Shown in pieces: positions 1-9,008 of a stretch of DNA of 54,531 nt (position 1 is the first letter of the stretch; every line of letters starts with the position of its first letter). Under the pieces are notes generated by a model that had not been told where the DNA came from, did no database searches, and was given only the letters and a program-made list of their open reading frames with translations. Source of the stretch: Tyzzerella sp. (lineage in GTDB: Bacteria > Bacillota > Clostridia > Lachnospirales > Lachnospiraceae); NCBI GenBank assembly GCA_017465565.1, contig JAFTWA010000026.1, forward strand, positions 1-54,531, in the 5' to 3' direction. Made by a program: the position numbers and the translations under genes.

Positions 1-162
1 CCGGCTTCGCCGCAAATTTTGACGGATTTGTCAAGCATTTTTTGAAAAATTTAGATTTTTCAGAAAAAAAGTGGGTGATTTTTGAAATGAAGAGTCTGAA
101 AGCCTTGAAAAATCAGGGCTGAAGATTCCGAGAATTTATAAATAAAAAAAGGAGGAATAAAG
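1..162. other. Upstream region of the sugar ABC importer
   Basis: This is a 162-base stretch without a convincing gene. It is A/T-rich, and a small inverted repeat (TTGAC, six bases, GTCAA) lies near positions 20-35. A good ribosome binding site (AAAGGAGG) is present just before the start at 163. No clear sigma-A promoter could be picked out with confidence. Confidence 0.4.
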
Positions 163-1473
163 ATGAAAAAGACAAAAAAGATTGCTGCTCTGGGGTTGGC
201 TGTTTTAATGGGAGCAATGACAGTGTTGACAGGTTGTTCTGGTAACGAATCCGAAAAGGATGGAACATTGCATCTTACATTTTATTATCCAGTCAATGTT
301 GGCGGAGATGCGGCAAAATTAATTGAAAGTGCCTGCGAGGAATTTAATGCTGAAAATCCGGATATCGTTGTGGAGCCTGTATATACAGGAAACTATGATG
401 ATACTGTGACGAAGATTCAGACGGCAATTCAGGGTGGAACACCACCAGATGTTTTTGTAAGCTTAGCAACACAGCGTTTTACTATGGCATCTACAGGAAT
501 GGCAATGCCATTAGATGACCTTATCGCTGCAGACGAAGAAGGAGAAGAGTATATTGCAGACTTCCTTCCAGGATTTATGGAAGACTCTTATGTGGACGGA
601 AAGATTTATTCAATTCCATTCCAGAGAAGTACAGAAATCATGTATTACAATAAGGACAAATTTGTTGAAGCTGGTCTGGACCCAGAAGATCCACCAGAGA
701 CTTGGGACGAACTTGTTGAATATGCAAAGAAATTAACAACAGATGATTGCTATGGAGTAGGGATTGCGTTAAATTCAGGGTCTGCACAGTGGACATTTAC
801 AGCATATTCACTCCAGAATAGTACTGACGGAAAAATGCTTATGAGCGAAGATGGAAAAGAAGTATTTTTCGATACACCTGAAAATGTAGAAGCACTTCAG
901 TTCTGGCTTGACCTGCAAAATAAGCATAAGGTAATGGCAGAAGGTATCGTACAATGGACAGATTTACCGACGCAGTTCCTTGCTGGCGAAGTGGCAATGA
1001 TTTACCATACAACAGGTAATATGGCTAATATTAATAGCAATGCAACATTTGAGTATGGAACATGTTTCCTTCCAGGAAATAAACAAATGGCAGCACCTAC
1101 CGGCGGAGGAAACTTCTATATCTCTAGCGGAATCTCAGAAGAAAGAGTTCAAGCAGCTTGGAAGTTTATTAAATTTATGACAGAAACTGAAAGAGCAGCT
1201 CAATGGTCGTTAGACACAGGATACGTTGCCACACGTCAGTCTTGCTTTGAAACTGACTTAATTAAGAATTACTATGAAGAAGTTCCACAGGCTAAAGTTG
1301 CTTACGAACAAATTTCGGTTGCAAAACCAGAATTAACCACATACAATGCAGCAGAAATTTGGAGAGTATTAAATGATAATATTCAGTCAGCGGTAGTTGG
1401 TGATGCTACTGCTAAAGAAGCACTTAAGAATGCCCAAAAAGAAGCTGAAGAAATTTTGGCAGATTATCAATAG
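163..1473 (+). CDS. Sugar ABC transporter substrate-binding lipoprotein
   Basis: This is a 436-residue extracellular solute-binding protein of the family-1 type that captures a sugar or oligosaccharide for an ABC importer. The N terminus has a lipoprotein signal with lipobox L-T-G-C and the acylated cysteine at residue 25. The body has features usual for the family: the stretch around GGTPPDVF, the YNKD segment, and a C-terminal helix rich in K and E. An AAAGGAGG ribosome binding site precedes the start. Two permease genes follow, and a hairpin in the gap probably keeps the binding protein more highly expressed than the permeases. No ATPase gene is present, so a shared MsmX-type ATPase is likely (inference). 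The substrate is unknown. Confidence 0.9.
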   Translation: MKKTKKIAALGLAVLMGAMTVLTGCSGNESEKDGTLHLTFYYPVNVGGDAAKLIESACEEFNAENPDIVVEPVYTGNYDDTVTKIQTAIQGGTPPDVFVSLATQRFTMASTGMAMPLDDLIAADEEGEEYIADFLPGFMEDSYVDGKIYSIPFQRSTEIMYYNKDKFVEAGLDPEDPPETWDELVEYAKKLTTDDCYGVGIALNSGSAQWTFTAYSLQNSTDGKMLMSEDGKEVFFDTPENVEALQFWLDLQNKHKVMAEGIVQWTDLPTQFLAGEVAMIYHTTGNMANINSNATFEYGTCFLPGNKQMAAPTGGGNFYISSGISEERVQAAWKFIKFMTETERAAQWSLDTGYVATRQSCFETDLIKNYYEEVPQAKVAYEQISVAKPELTTYNAAEIWRVLNDNIQSAVVGDATAKEALKNAQKEAEEILADYQ

Positions 1474-1477
1474 AATC

Positions 1478-1518
1478 AAAATTGCTGCTACGGAAACGCA
1501 GCAGCAATTTTATTTTTA
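1478..1518 (+). terminator. Hairpin between binding protein and permeases (partial terminator)
   Basis: A 12-base stem (1478-1489 paired with 1500-1511, AAAATTGCTGCT and its complement) is followed by T-rich sequence. Its place between a binding-protein gene and its permeases suggests partial termination or mRNA stabilisation that favours the upstream gene. Confidence 0.75.
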
Positions 1519-1534
1519 GGAAAGAGGAATTGTT

Positions 1535-2428
1535 ATGAAAAAAACAAAGTTAATGGGTTCTAAAAAAGAAGCAATACAAGGCTGGCTGTTAATCGCACCA
1601 GCACTTGTATTCATGATAACATTTACCGTATTTCCAGTATTCCGAAGCATTTATTTAAGTTTAACAAAATATCAGCTGGGAATGGCGGCACCAGAATTTA
1701 TAGGATTAGACAATTATATTAAGTTGTTTTCATCAGACCTGTTTTGGAAGATTATGGGTAACACTATTTTCTTCGCGCTTATTACAGTTGTTCCTAGTAT
1801 GGCAGCTGGTTTAGGTTTGGCACTTTTGGTAAATAGAAAAGGGAAACATATTGGTTTTATCCGTACTGCTTATTTTTATCCGGTTGTTATGCCGATGATT
1901 GCAATCGCGAGTGTATGGATGTTTATCTATATGGCTAAGAATGGATTGTTTGACCAACTGTTAGTCTCTTTTGGTTTTGAACCTATGAATGTGCTGTCAA
2001 ATAAGAAAACGGTATTGCCAGCTATGGCAGTTATGTATGTTTGGAAGGAAGCGGGTTATATGATGATATTTTTCCTTTCAGGTATACAGGGAATATCTGG
2101 AGAAGTTTTTGAGGCGGCAAAAATTGATGGGGCAACAGGCTGGCAGACTTTTAAGAAGATTACAATGCCTCTGTTGGCACCAACATTCTTGTTTGTAACT
2201 ACTGTGGCATTGACAAATAGCTTTAAGTTAGTAGACCATGTTGTAATAATGACAGAAGGTGCACCAAATAACGCAAGTACTTTGTTATTATATTATATTT
2301 ATCAACAAGGATTTACAAACTTTAATTATGGAATGTCTTCTGCTTTGACGGTGCTGATGTTAGGTATTCTGCTAATCGTAGCATTGCCTAGATTTATTAG
2401 CGAAGACAAGAAAATACATTATAACTAG
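1535..2428 (+). CDS. Sugar ABC transporter permease (MalF/UgpA type)
   Basis: This 297-residue protein is one half of the membrane channel of the importer. About six hydrophobic segments are visible, starting with residues 16-38. The EAA loop that contacts the ATPase is seen near residues 193-212 (EAAKIDGATGWQTF and following). The length is normal for the family. An AGGAAAGAGGAA ribosome binding site precedes the start. It lies in one operon with the binding protein upstream and the second permease 11 bases downstream. Confidence 0.92.
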   Translation: MKKTKLMGSKKEAIQGWLLIAPALVFMITFTVFPVFRSIYLSLTKYQLGMAAPEFIGLDNYIKLFSSDLFWKIMGNTIFFALITVVPSMAAGLGLALLVNRKGKHIGFIRTAYFYPVVMPMIAIASVWMFIYMAKNGLFDQLLVSFGFEPMNVLSNKKTVLPAMAVMYVWKEAGYMMIFFLSGIQGISGEVFEAAKIDGATGWQTFKKITMPLLAPTFLFVTTVALTNSFKLVDHVVIMTEGAPNNASTLLLYYIYQQGFTNFNYGMSSALTVLMLGILLIVALPRFISEDKKIHYN

Positions 2429-2439
2429 GAGGGAAAGAT

Positions 2440-3261
2440 ATGCATGCGAAAAAAACTAAAAGTATATTAATCACATTAATGTCGATTGTAATCGCGCTTG
2501 TTATGTTGGCACCTCTAGTTTGGTTAGTAGGTACAGCATTTACAGAACCATCCTTTAATATGAGTTTTATTCCAAAAACGAAATTCACGTTAGAGAACAT
2601 AAAGTACGTATGGAATGCAATTCCGTTTGGTCAGTATTATATTAATACATTGATTTTGGTAATTGTAACATTTAGCGTACAGTTTATTACATCTACTATG
2701 GCGGCATATGCATTGGCGATTTTGGATTTTAAGGGTAAGACAGTCATCTTTGCAATCATTTTTATGCAAATTATTATTCCAAATGATGTATTAATAACAC
2801 CAAACTTTATGACTCTGTCTGAACTTGGTTTAACTAATACAAAGATTGGTATTATGCTTCCTTTTTATGGAAGTGCTCTTGCGATTTTCTTACTGAGACA
2901 ACATTTCAAATCAGTGCCAAAAGCATTAGCAGAAGCAGCAAAATTAGATGGCGCAACAACTTGGCAGACAATCTGGAGAGTGTATATGCCTACCGCTAAA
3001 CCTGCATATTTATCATTTGCAGTTATTTCCGTGAGTTATCATTGGAATAATTACTTGTGGCCATTGATTGTAACTAATTCACCAGCAAACAGAACATTGA
3101 CGGTTGGTTTGGCAATTTTCGCTAAATCAAAAGAGGCTAATATGCAATGGGCAAATGTGTGTGCGGCAACATTTATTATTATTCTGCCATTGTTGATTGC
3201 ATTCTTTATCCTGCAGCGCCAGTTTATGGAAAGCTTTGTTGGTGCAGGAATTAAAGAATAG
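2440..3261 (+). CDS. Sugar ABC transporter permease (MalG/UgpE type)
   Basis: This 273-residue partner permease has about six membrane segments. The EAA loop is seen as EAAKLDGATTWQTIWRVYMP near residues 165-185. The C-terminal end (FVGAGIKE) is the typical short tail of MalG/UgpE permeases, which usually end in a G-x-[IV]-K-[EG] pattern. It pairs with the preceding permease. A start with GGAGGGAAAGAT upstream is well supported. Confidence 0.92.
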   Translation: MHAKKTKSILITLMSIVIALVMLAPLVWLVGTAFTEPSFNMSFIPKTKFTLENIKYVWNAIPFGQYYINTLILVIVTFSVQFITSTMAAYALAILDFKGKTVIFAIIFMQIIIPNDVLITPNFMTLSELGLTNTKIGIMLPFYGSALAIFLLRQHFKSVPKALAEAAKLDGATTWQTIWRVYMPTAKPAYLSFAVISVSYHWNNYLWPLIVTNSPANRTLTVGLAIFAKSKEANMQWANVCAATFIIILPLLIAFFILQRQFMESFVGAGIKE

Positions 3262-3274
3262 GAGATGAAGAAAG

Positions 3275-3964
3275 ATGAAACTTACATTTCTTGGAAGTGG
3301 AGCCTGTTTCTATCCGAAGCTGCACAATACGAGTGCTTACTTTACATATAATAACAATCTCATTTTATTGGATTGCGGTGAAACAGTCTATGAACGTTTA
3401 CTGCAATGTGAGGATATAGCCAGCTATGGGCAAATCTATGTTGTCCTGACTCATCTTCATGCCGATCATGTGGGAAGCTTGGGTTCGTTACTGTCTTACT
3501 GCACATGTGTTTTGAAAAAGAGAATATATGTGATTTATCCTAATGAACAGGTTTGCAAATTACTTTCATTATTGGGAATAGCAGATGATTTTTATTATTA
3601 TAAAAAAACACTGGGAAATGAATTAGAGGGCTTGAGTGTAATACCGGTAAAAGTCAGCCATGCTTCGGATATGGAATGTTTCGGGTATGAGATACAGTGT
3701 GGAAAAAGCCATATTTATTATAGCGGAGACGCATCAGACATTCCAGAGGAGATTCTTGTGAAATTTAAAAGTGGAGAGATTCAAACAATACACCAGGATA
3801 CTTCTACGCATGAATCAAATAGCTCATCCCATATGTATGTGGGAAAATTAGAAAAGAAAATTCCTTTTGAAGAAAGAAAGCGAATTGTATGTATGCATTT
3901 GGATTCAGATTGTCACAAAGAATTAGAAGAAAAAGGTTTTTCAACAATAGAAGCTTTTGGGTAG
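3275..3964 (+). CDS. Metallo-beta-lactamase-fold hydrolase, RNase Z-like
   Basis: This is a 229-residue member of the metallo-beta-lactamase superfamily. The metal-binding motif HxHxDH is seen at residues 60-65 (HLHADH). A later HASD segment, a YSGDASD segment and a C-terminal MHLDSD supply the other expected ligands. The fold is close to RNase Z/arylsulfatase-like hydrolases, but the protein is shorter than RNase Z (about 300) and is unlikely to be the housekeeping tRNA enzyme. It follows the permease by 13 bases and has its own ribosome binding site, so it is probably the last gene of the importer operon. Its substrate is unknown. Confidence 0.8.
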   Translation: MKLTFLGSGACFYPKLHNTSAYFTYNNNLILLDCGETVYERLLQCEDIASYGQIYVVLTHLHADHVGSLGSLLSYCTCVLKKRIYVIYPNEQVCKLLSLLGIADDFYYYKKTLGNELEGLSVIPVKVSHASDMECFGYEIQCGKSHIYYSGDASDIPEEILVKFKSGEIQTIHQDTSTHESNSSSHMYVGKLEKKIPFEERKRIVCMHLDSDCHKELEEKGFSTIEAFG

Positions 3965-3983
3965 AAATAAAATTTAAAAACAG

Positions 3984-4023
3984 AGAAGGAAAGTACGAAA
4001 TTACTTTCCTTCTTTATTTTTTT
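3984..4023 (+). terminator. Intrinsic terminator after the ABC importer operon
   Basis: A 12-base perfect stem (3984-3995 with 4002-4013) has a six-base loop and is followed by a run of T. It closes the operon 163-3964. Confidence 0.9.
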
Positions 4024-4045
4024 ATATACCAAAATGAAATGTAGT

Positions 4046-4080
4046 ATTTTGTGCATGTTTTGTCTAATACGGTATATGGA
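4046..4080. promoter_or_regulatory. Conserved 35-base element, copy 1 (candidate AraC operator)
   Basis: Thirty-five bases containing ATTTTGTGCATGTTTTGTC are repeated with three mismatches at 6066-6100. Both copies lie in intergenic DNA next to AraC-family genes. This copy is in the 333-base gap between the hydrolase and the AraC gene at 4298. The rest of the gap shows only the terminator and A/T-rich DNA. Confidence 0.6.
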
Positions 4081-4297
4081 CGATATGTGGTAATTATATG
4101 CGATAATTACATTTGTAGAAGTTAGCGTAGAATTCCATAACATAATTTAAATAATTAATAAGTTTTTTCATAACGTAATCTTCCTTTCTTTGAATCACAT
4201 GTCTTTGATTTACAAGTTTATTGTAGAACATAGTTGGAAGAATTGCGTGCCAAATAATAATGAAAAGTAGTCAAATCTTGCGAAGGAGGATGGTAGT

Positions 4298-5101
4298 ATG
4301 ATTCCTTTATTTGAAGAAAAAAAGGAAAGTTTACGCTTAATACATAAAAAATCAAAGCATGTTCCACCACATTTGCACAATGCAATTGAATTCGTATATG
4401 TAACGGAAGGCACATTGGAATTTGGCGTTGCAGAAAAACTATATCATATGGAACAGGGGGATTTTGCTATTGCGTTTCCAGAAGTGATACATCACTATCA
4501 AGTGTTTTCGCAAGGTAAAAGTAAGGCGATATATGTGTCTGCCTTACCGTCGCTCAGTGGTCCGTTTCAGGAGGATATGCAGAAATATTGTCCCGAGAAT
4601 CCAGTTATTAAGGCCAAAGATGTTCATGCTGATATTTTGAATGCCATTGAAACCCTGAAAAAGGAAAAGGCAAAGAATTCAATTATTTCCCAGGCATATA
4701 TTCAGATTATGTTAGCACGAAGTATGCCAAAGTTTAAATTGATTGAGAAAAGTAATCTTGGAAGCGGGGACATTGTTTACCAGACTGTATTTTATATTGC
4801 AGGGCATTTTAAGGAAGAGGTAACACTAGACATAATGGCAAAAGAGTTGGGGGTAAGTAAATATGTATTGTCGCGTGTGTTCTCGTCTACATTTCATAGA
4901 AATTTTAATCAGTACTTAAATGAACAGAGATTGAATTATGCATGCAGCTTATTAGAGGGAACAAATCAAACGATTACAGATATATGTTTGGATGCAGGAT
5001 TCCAGAGCTATAGAACCTTTAATCGTGCATTTCGGGAGAAATATAGAATGACACCTAGGGAATATAGGAATATTCATCGGGAAAAATGTAGAGTTTCATA
5101 A
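4298..5101 (+). CDS. AraC-family transcriptional regulator
   Basis: This 267-residue regulator has an N-terminal cupin-like sugar-sensing domain (residues about 25-80, with the HLHNAIEF segment and GDFAIAFPEVIH) and a C-terminal double helix-turn-helix (about 165-262). The second helix-turn-helix carries the family signature (ITDICLDAGF followed by YRTFNRAFREKYRMTPREYR). A GAAGGAGGATGG ribosome binding site precedes the ATG. It probably controls the importer operon upstream or the symporter downstream (inference). Confidence 0.9.
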   Translation: MIPLFEEKKESLRLIHKKSKHVPPHLHNAIEFVYVTEGTLEFGVAEKLYHMEQGDFAIAFPEVIHHYQVFSQGKSKAIYVSALPSLSGPFQEDMQKYCPENPVIKAKDVHADILNAIETLKKEKAKNSIISQAYIQIMLARSMPKFKLIEKSNLGSGDIVYQTVFYIAGHFKEEVTLDIMAKELGVSKYVLSRVFSSTFHRNFNQYLNEQRLNYACSLLEGTNQTITDICLDAGFQSYRTFNRAFREKYRMTPREYRNIHREKCRVS

Positions 5102-5117
5102 ATTGGCTATCAAGCAA

Positions 5118-5161
5118 TGAAGTTAAGGAAACACTGCGGTTGCAGAAGCTCCTTAACTTCA
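5118..5161. terminator. Hairpin between convergent AraC genes
   Basis: A 12-base perfect stem (5118-5129 with 5150-5161) encloses a second small hairpin (CTGC-GGTT-GCAG, 5134-5145). It lies between two convergent genes and probably stops transcription from one or both sides, although the T-runs are weak. Confidence 0.6.
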
Positions 5162-5167
5162 GGATGT

Positions 5168-6037
5168 TTATGATTCATTTGCAAAATTTTGTAGCTGTTT
5201 CCGGAATTCGGAAGGAGACATCCCGCTTTGTTTTTTGAAAATGCGGCTAAAGTAAAGTGGGTTGTCATAGCCTACAATATTAGCGATTTCAGTGACATTA
5301 TAATTGGTTGTTTCCAATAGAGTCTGAGCGTTCGAAATTCGTAAAGAAAGAAGGTACTGGGCGGGAGTGGAATCCGTGTATTCCTTAAAATTCCGAATAA
5401 ACCAGCTGACACTCATATGTTGAGAAGCCGCGTAATCCTCAATGCTAATTGTCTGGTTATAGTTTTTGTGAAAGTATCTTACAGCAGAGTCCATTTCTTC
5501 CATAAGAAAATGATTTTTACTTCGTGGTTTTGCATTCAGCAGGCGGTGAATTAGAATTAAAAGGTGTTGAAGATGATTTACAAGGAGTTCCTCATAATCC
5601 TCTTTGCAGAGCTTTAATTCTTGAATCATTTGCAAAAATATGCGTTTGTATTCTAATGAAGTGCCTGTGTGAATCACATGCATGTCATCGGGAATTCCAT
5701 ATTTTCGAAGGATATTTTTTACGTTATTTCCCGTAAAATGAACCCAGTATACTTCTGTGTGGTCAATACCATAGTAATAATAGCGCTGTTCCTCTTTTGG
5801 GCGGTACAGTACCATATTTCCGGCAGAGACAATTTCTTCTACACCATTGAAGTAAAAATGTGCCTTGCCAGAAGCAACATATAGAATCTGATAGTCAAGT
5901 CTTCCACGGGGACGATGTGTAGGCAGTTTTGGTCTGGTAAGCAAATGATAGGTACCACAGCTGCCGACAAAAAGAGGATGTTTTTTATCTTTAAAATCTA
6001 CTTTAGAGTTATGATAATAGGCTGAATCCATATACAT
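5168..6037 (-). CDS. AraC-family transcriptional regulator, divergent from the symporter
   Basis: This 289-residue regulator has an N-terminal cupin-like domain (the segment GRLDYQILYVASGKAHFYF near residues 45-63) and a C-terminal helix-turn-helix pair (about 190-285). The pair contains IEDYAASQHMSVSWFIRNF and the signature ending MSPSEFRKQ. It is transcribed away from the sugar symporter at 6213. The shared 176-base region contains the repeated 35-base element at 6066-6100, which suggests that it controls the symporter and itself. Confidence 0.9.
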   Translation of the reverse strand: MYMDSAYYHNSKVDFKDKKHPLFVGSCGTYHLLTRPKLPTHRPRGRLDYQILYVASGKAHFYFNGVEEIVSAGNMVLYRPKEEQRYYYYGIDHTEVYWVHFTGNNVKNILRKYGIPDDMHVIHTGTSLEYKRIFLQMIQELKLCKEDYEELLVNHLQHLLILIHRLLNAKPRSKNHFLMEEMDSAVRYFHKNYNQTISIEDYAASQHMSVSWFIRNFKEYTDSTPAQYLLSLRISNAQTLLETTNYNVTEIANIVGYDNPLYFSRIFKKQSGMSPSEFRKQLQNFANES

Positions 6038-6065
6038 AAAATCACTTCCTTTGGAAAATTATATC

Positions 6066-6100
6066 ATTTTGTGCATGTTTTGTCTAATGCAGTTTATGGA
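6066..6100. promoter_or_regulatory. Conserved 35-base element, copy 2 (candidate AraC operator)
   Basis: This is the second copy of the element at 4046-4080, differing at three positions. It sits in the divergent promoter region between an AraC gene and the symporter. The pair of TTTTGT-like half-sites (TTTTGTGCATG and TTTTGTC) is compatible with binding by an AraC protein (inference). Confidence 0.6.
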
Positions 6101-6212
6101 GTTTCATAATATAAAACTATATAATCAAATTAAGAAAAGCGCGAGGGAAATAAACAGATAATGTCGGACATATCGGAAACTGAATGGTATATGGAAATAA
6201 AGGAGAAGAGAG

Positions 6213-7568
6213 ATGGAAGAGAAAAAATATTTAAAGTGGTATAACAAGGTTGGCTATGGTTCGGGTGATATAGCGGGTAATGTGGTTTATGCATTCCTTA
6301 CATCCTTTGTTATGGTTTATCTTACGGATACGGTAGGTTTAAATGCAGGTATTGTGGGAACTTTGATTGCGGTATCGAAATTATTTGACGGTGTGACGGA
6401 TATATTCTTTGGTTCCATGATTGATAAGACAAAAAGCAAGATGGGAAAAGCAAGACCTTGGATGCTCTACGGCTACATTGGATGCGCAGTGACTCTGGCA
6501 GCCATCTTTGCAATCCCGACGGATATGGGAGAATTTGCGCAGTACGCATGGTTCTTTATTGCATACACATTATTGAACGCAATATTTTATACAGCAAATA
6601 ACATTGCATATTCCGCACTTACAGCGTTGGTTACAAAGAATAGCAAAGAAAGAGTAGAGATGGGCTCTTACCGATTCATCTTTGCTTTCTCAACCAGTTT
6701 ATTAATTCAGTCAGTTACGCTTGCACTGGTAGAGGGATTTGGCGGCGGAGCAGCAGGCTGGAGAACGGTGGCTATCATTTACGCAATCATTGGTTTGGTA
6801 GTAAATACAATTTCGGTATTTTCAGTAAAAGAACTCTCGGAAGAAGAATTAAATGAAAGCACTACAGGTGCAGCAGACGAAAAATACAGCCTGCTTGATG
6901 CGGCAAAGATTTTGATTGCAAATAAATTTTATATGATGATCAGTGCTACATACATTCTGCAGCAGCTTTATTCTGCAATGACGAATATGGGAATTTATTA
7001 CATGATGTATGTGCTTCTAAATGAAGATTTGTATCCGGTGTTTTCATGGGCAATCAATATTCCTTTAATTATTGCTTTGGTTATTACACCAGGCTTAGTT
7101 GCAAAATGGAAAGGAATGTATAAGCTTAATCTGACAGGATACATAATTGGAACAATTGGCCGTGCCCTTGTGGTAGTCGCAGCCTACCTTGGAAGCATAC
7201 CGCTTATGCTTCTCTTTACGGCAGTTGCTTCTTTCGGTATGGGACCATGGCAGGGAGACATGAATGCAGTGATCGCAGCATGTTCAGAATATACATATCT
7301 TACAAAAGGCAAGCGAGTAGACGGAACCATGTATTCATGTACATCACTTGGAGTTAAACTTGGCGGAGGTATCGGAACAGCGATAACCGGATGGCTGCTG
7401 GCACTTAGCGGCTACGTGGAAAAAGCGCCTGTTCAGGCTGACTCTTGTATACAGATGCTCCATATTATGTATCTCTGGGTTCCGGTAATTATTACAGCGA
7501 TTATTGCATTTATTATGTCTAGAATGAATGTAGAAAAGGCAAATGCAGAATTGAAGGCAGGAAAATAA
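6213..7568 (+). CDS. GPH-family sugar:cation symporter (MFS)
   Basis: This 451-residue protein of the glycoside-pentoside-hexuronide (MelB/XynB-like) transporter family has about 12 membrane segments. The start YNKVGYGSGDIAGN and the loop motif DGVTDIFFGSMIDKTKS followed by GKARPW near residues 60-90 are hallmarks of the family. It imports a sugar with H+ or Na+. No hydrolase is adjacent, so the substrate is unknown. The divergent AraC gene is its probable regulator. The ribosome binding site AAGGAGAAGAG precedes the ATG. Confidence 0.92.
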   Translation: MEEKKYLKWYNKVGYGSGDIAGNVVYAFLTSFVMVYLTDTVGLNAGIVGTLIAVSKLFDGVTDIFFGSMIDKTKSKMGKARPWMLYGYIGCAVTLAAIFAIPTDMGEFAQYAWFFIAYTLLNAIFYTANNIAYSALTALVTKNSKERVEMGSYRFIFAFSTSLLIQSVTLALVEGFGGGAAGWRTVAIIYAIIGLVVNTISVFSVKELSEEELNESTTGAADEKYSLLDAAKILIANKFYMMISATYILQQLYSAMTNMGIYYMMYVLLNEDLYPVFSWAINIPLIIALVITPGLVAKWKGMYKLNLTGYIIGTIGRALVVVAAYLGSIPLMLLFTAVASFGMGPWQGDMNAVIAACSEYTYLTKGKRVDGTMYSCTSLGVKLGGGIGTAITGWLLALSGYVEKAPVQADSCIQMLHIMYLWVPVIITAIIAFIMSRMNVEKANAELKAGK

Positions 7569-7586
7569 AAACTGATATGAATAAAA

Positions 7587-7627
7587 AGTACAGAACAAAA
7601 GTTAGATTTTGTTCTGTGCTTTTTTTA
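7587..7627 (+). terminator. Intrinsic terminator after the symporter
   Basis: A 14-base stem (7587-7600 with 7607-7620; one G-T pair) with a short loop is followed by seven T. The stem core AGTACAGAACAAA is repeated in the terminator at 11427 after the pilus locus. Confidence 0.92.
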
Positions 7628-7713
7628 TTGTGTTTTGTTGCATAAAAATATTAGTAAACATTTTCACAACGCTTACATATATAGAATGTAAGGTGCTGAG
7701 AAGAGAGGAAAAC

Positions 7714-8979
7714 ATGAAAAGTAATTTGTTGAAAAGAATAACAGCAGTTCTGCTTTGCATGGTGATAGGGCTTAGTAGCAGCATTTTCGTAATAGCAAAT
7801 GAGATAGAAGACCGATACTATACAGGTCTTAGGCAGGTGTGGGGAGCGGGACAGACCGGTACCTCTGTTGTGAATGGGGAGCCGCTGGAGGGCCAGCCCG
7901 TAACATGTTTGGATTATGCAGCACTCTATGATAAAGGCGAGCTTGCGGGAACAGCGTTTGCTGACAAAATTCAAGTCCATGTCAACGAGACACTGCCCTC
8001 CGATTACGGTGCAAATGGTCTGGTGCTGGGATTACAGGCGGCTGAGACGGTCGTGCCGTTCGCCCCGGATGGGTTTGATTGTAATTCCACAGGCATTTAT
8101 GATGACACGGCAACATTTGATAAATGTACCAATGCCATTTTTCTTGTCGGTGAGATTGGAACAGGAGGAGTGATTACGCCAACAGATGACTTGCGTGGCA
8201 AGATAGGCGTGTTATACAAAAATATTGGCACATATTACGGTAAGCATGTCGACATGAAGGTTACCGTGTCGGATTATGTGGTTAATGCAGACGATAATTA
8301 TCGATATAACTTTAAGCAGGAAGATGGGACGTACAAGACACGGTATAATGCAGTGATTGGACTATATACGACAGTGGGAAAACCAGGCATTACTGTCCGC
8401 AACATTCCTTGGGTTGCATTGACTTATGAATTTTTTGAGACGGGAACAGCTACACCGATTTCGATAAAAGGAAATACCTCCTACTATGATATTGACGAGT
8501 TTCAGGCTGTGTTTCTTGATGATACCTGCAAGGGGATTTATGTCACGGATGGAGAGGTAGAGGGGAGTTATGTCGACAAGAATGGAGTCTCTCAGGAGGT
8601 GACACTTGAGAGTGGTGCACACAATAGATGCGTACTGAACCTTGGCTGGTTTGACAATCTCAGTTCTGGAGTTGGAGTATATTCGGGTTATAGTGAGGGA
8701 GTATCCTCTTACATTAGTGATGTATATACGGCAAATGGATTTACGGAAGTGTTTGAAGGCTCTAAAATGACTCGTACTTTCAGTTTTCAGAATGCGAACT
8801 ATCCAAATGCTACGAGCAATGCACCTGACGGTAATATTGGCCATAGTGGTCGTCCTGTTAACGAGAATGCAGTCCTATATGAGCTTCCGTCAACAGGTGG
8901 TCACGGTACTTACTGGTATACATGTGGTGGTCTGGTGTTCATGCTAGGCGCAGCACTGATGATAATCAAAAAAGAATGA
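7714..8979 (+). CDS. LPXTG-anchored ancillary pilin / surface protein
   Basis: This 421-residue surface protein is probably the ancillary (tip or base) subunit of a sortase-assembled pilus. It has a signal peptide (residues 1-29, ending near VIANE) and a C-terminal sorting signal LPSTG about 30 residues from the end, followed by a hydrophobic segment and KKE. I chose the ATG at 7714 because AGAGAGGAA lies just upstream and the signal peptide begins there. The longer reading from 7609 starts inside a terminator. The middle part is beta-rich and no named domain was recognised. The major pilin gene follows 29 bases downstream. Confidence 0.8.
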   Translation: MKSNLLKRITAVLLCMVIGLSSSIFVIANEIEDRYYTGLRQVWGAGQTGTSVVNGEPLEGQPVTCLDYAALYDKGELAGTAFADKIQVHVNETLPSDYGANGLVLGLQAAETVVPFAPDGFDCNSTGIYDDTATFDKCTNAIFLVGEIGTGGVITPTDDLRGKIGVLYKNIGTYYGKHVDMKVTVSDYVVNADDNYRYNFKQEDGTYKTRYNAVIGLYTTVGKPGITVRNIPWVALTYEFFETGTATPISIKGNTSYYDIDEFQAVFLDDTCKGIYVTDGEVEGSYVDKNGVSQEVTLESGAHNRCVLNLGWFDNLSSGVGVYSGYSEGVSSYISDVYTANGFTEVFEGSKMTRTFSFQNANYPNATSNAPDGNIGHSGRPVNENAVLYELPSTGGHGTYWYTCGGLVFMLGAALMIIKKE

Positions 8980-9008
8980 AAATTTTAATATTGAGAAGGA
9001 AAGGCGTT

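Noticed and set aside
3275-3964. Metallo-beta-lactamase-fold protein considered as an antibiotic-resistance enzyme
   Set aside because: It lacks a signal peptide and the motif order is that of RNase Z-like hydrolases in a sugar operon.
7609-7713. N-terminal extension of the ancillary pilin reading frame from 7609
   Set aside because: It begins within a terminator hairpin, lacks a ribosome binding site, and would hide the clear signal peptide that starts at 7714.
8362-8844. Minus-strand frame of 160 codons within the ancillary pilin
   Set aside because: No ribosome binding site or recognisable domain, and it lies wholly within a well-supported gene on the other strand.
8922-9008. N-terminal extension of the major pilin reading frame
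   Set aside because: It overlaps the sorting signal of the previous gene in another frame, and the signal peptide starts at 9009.
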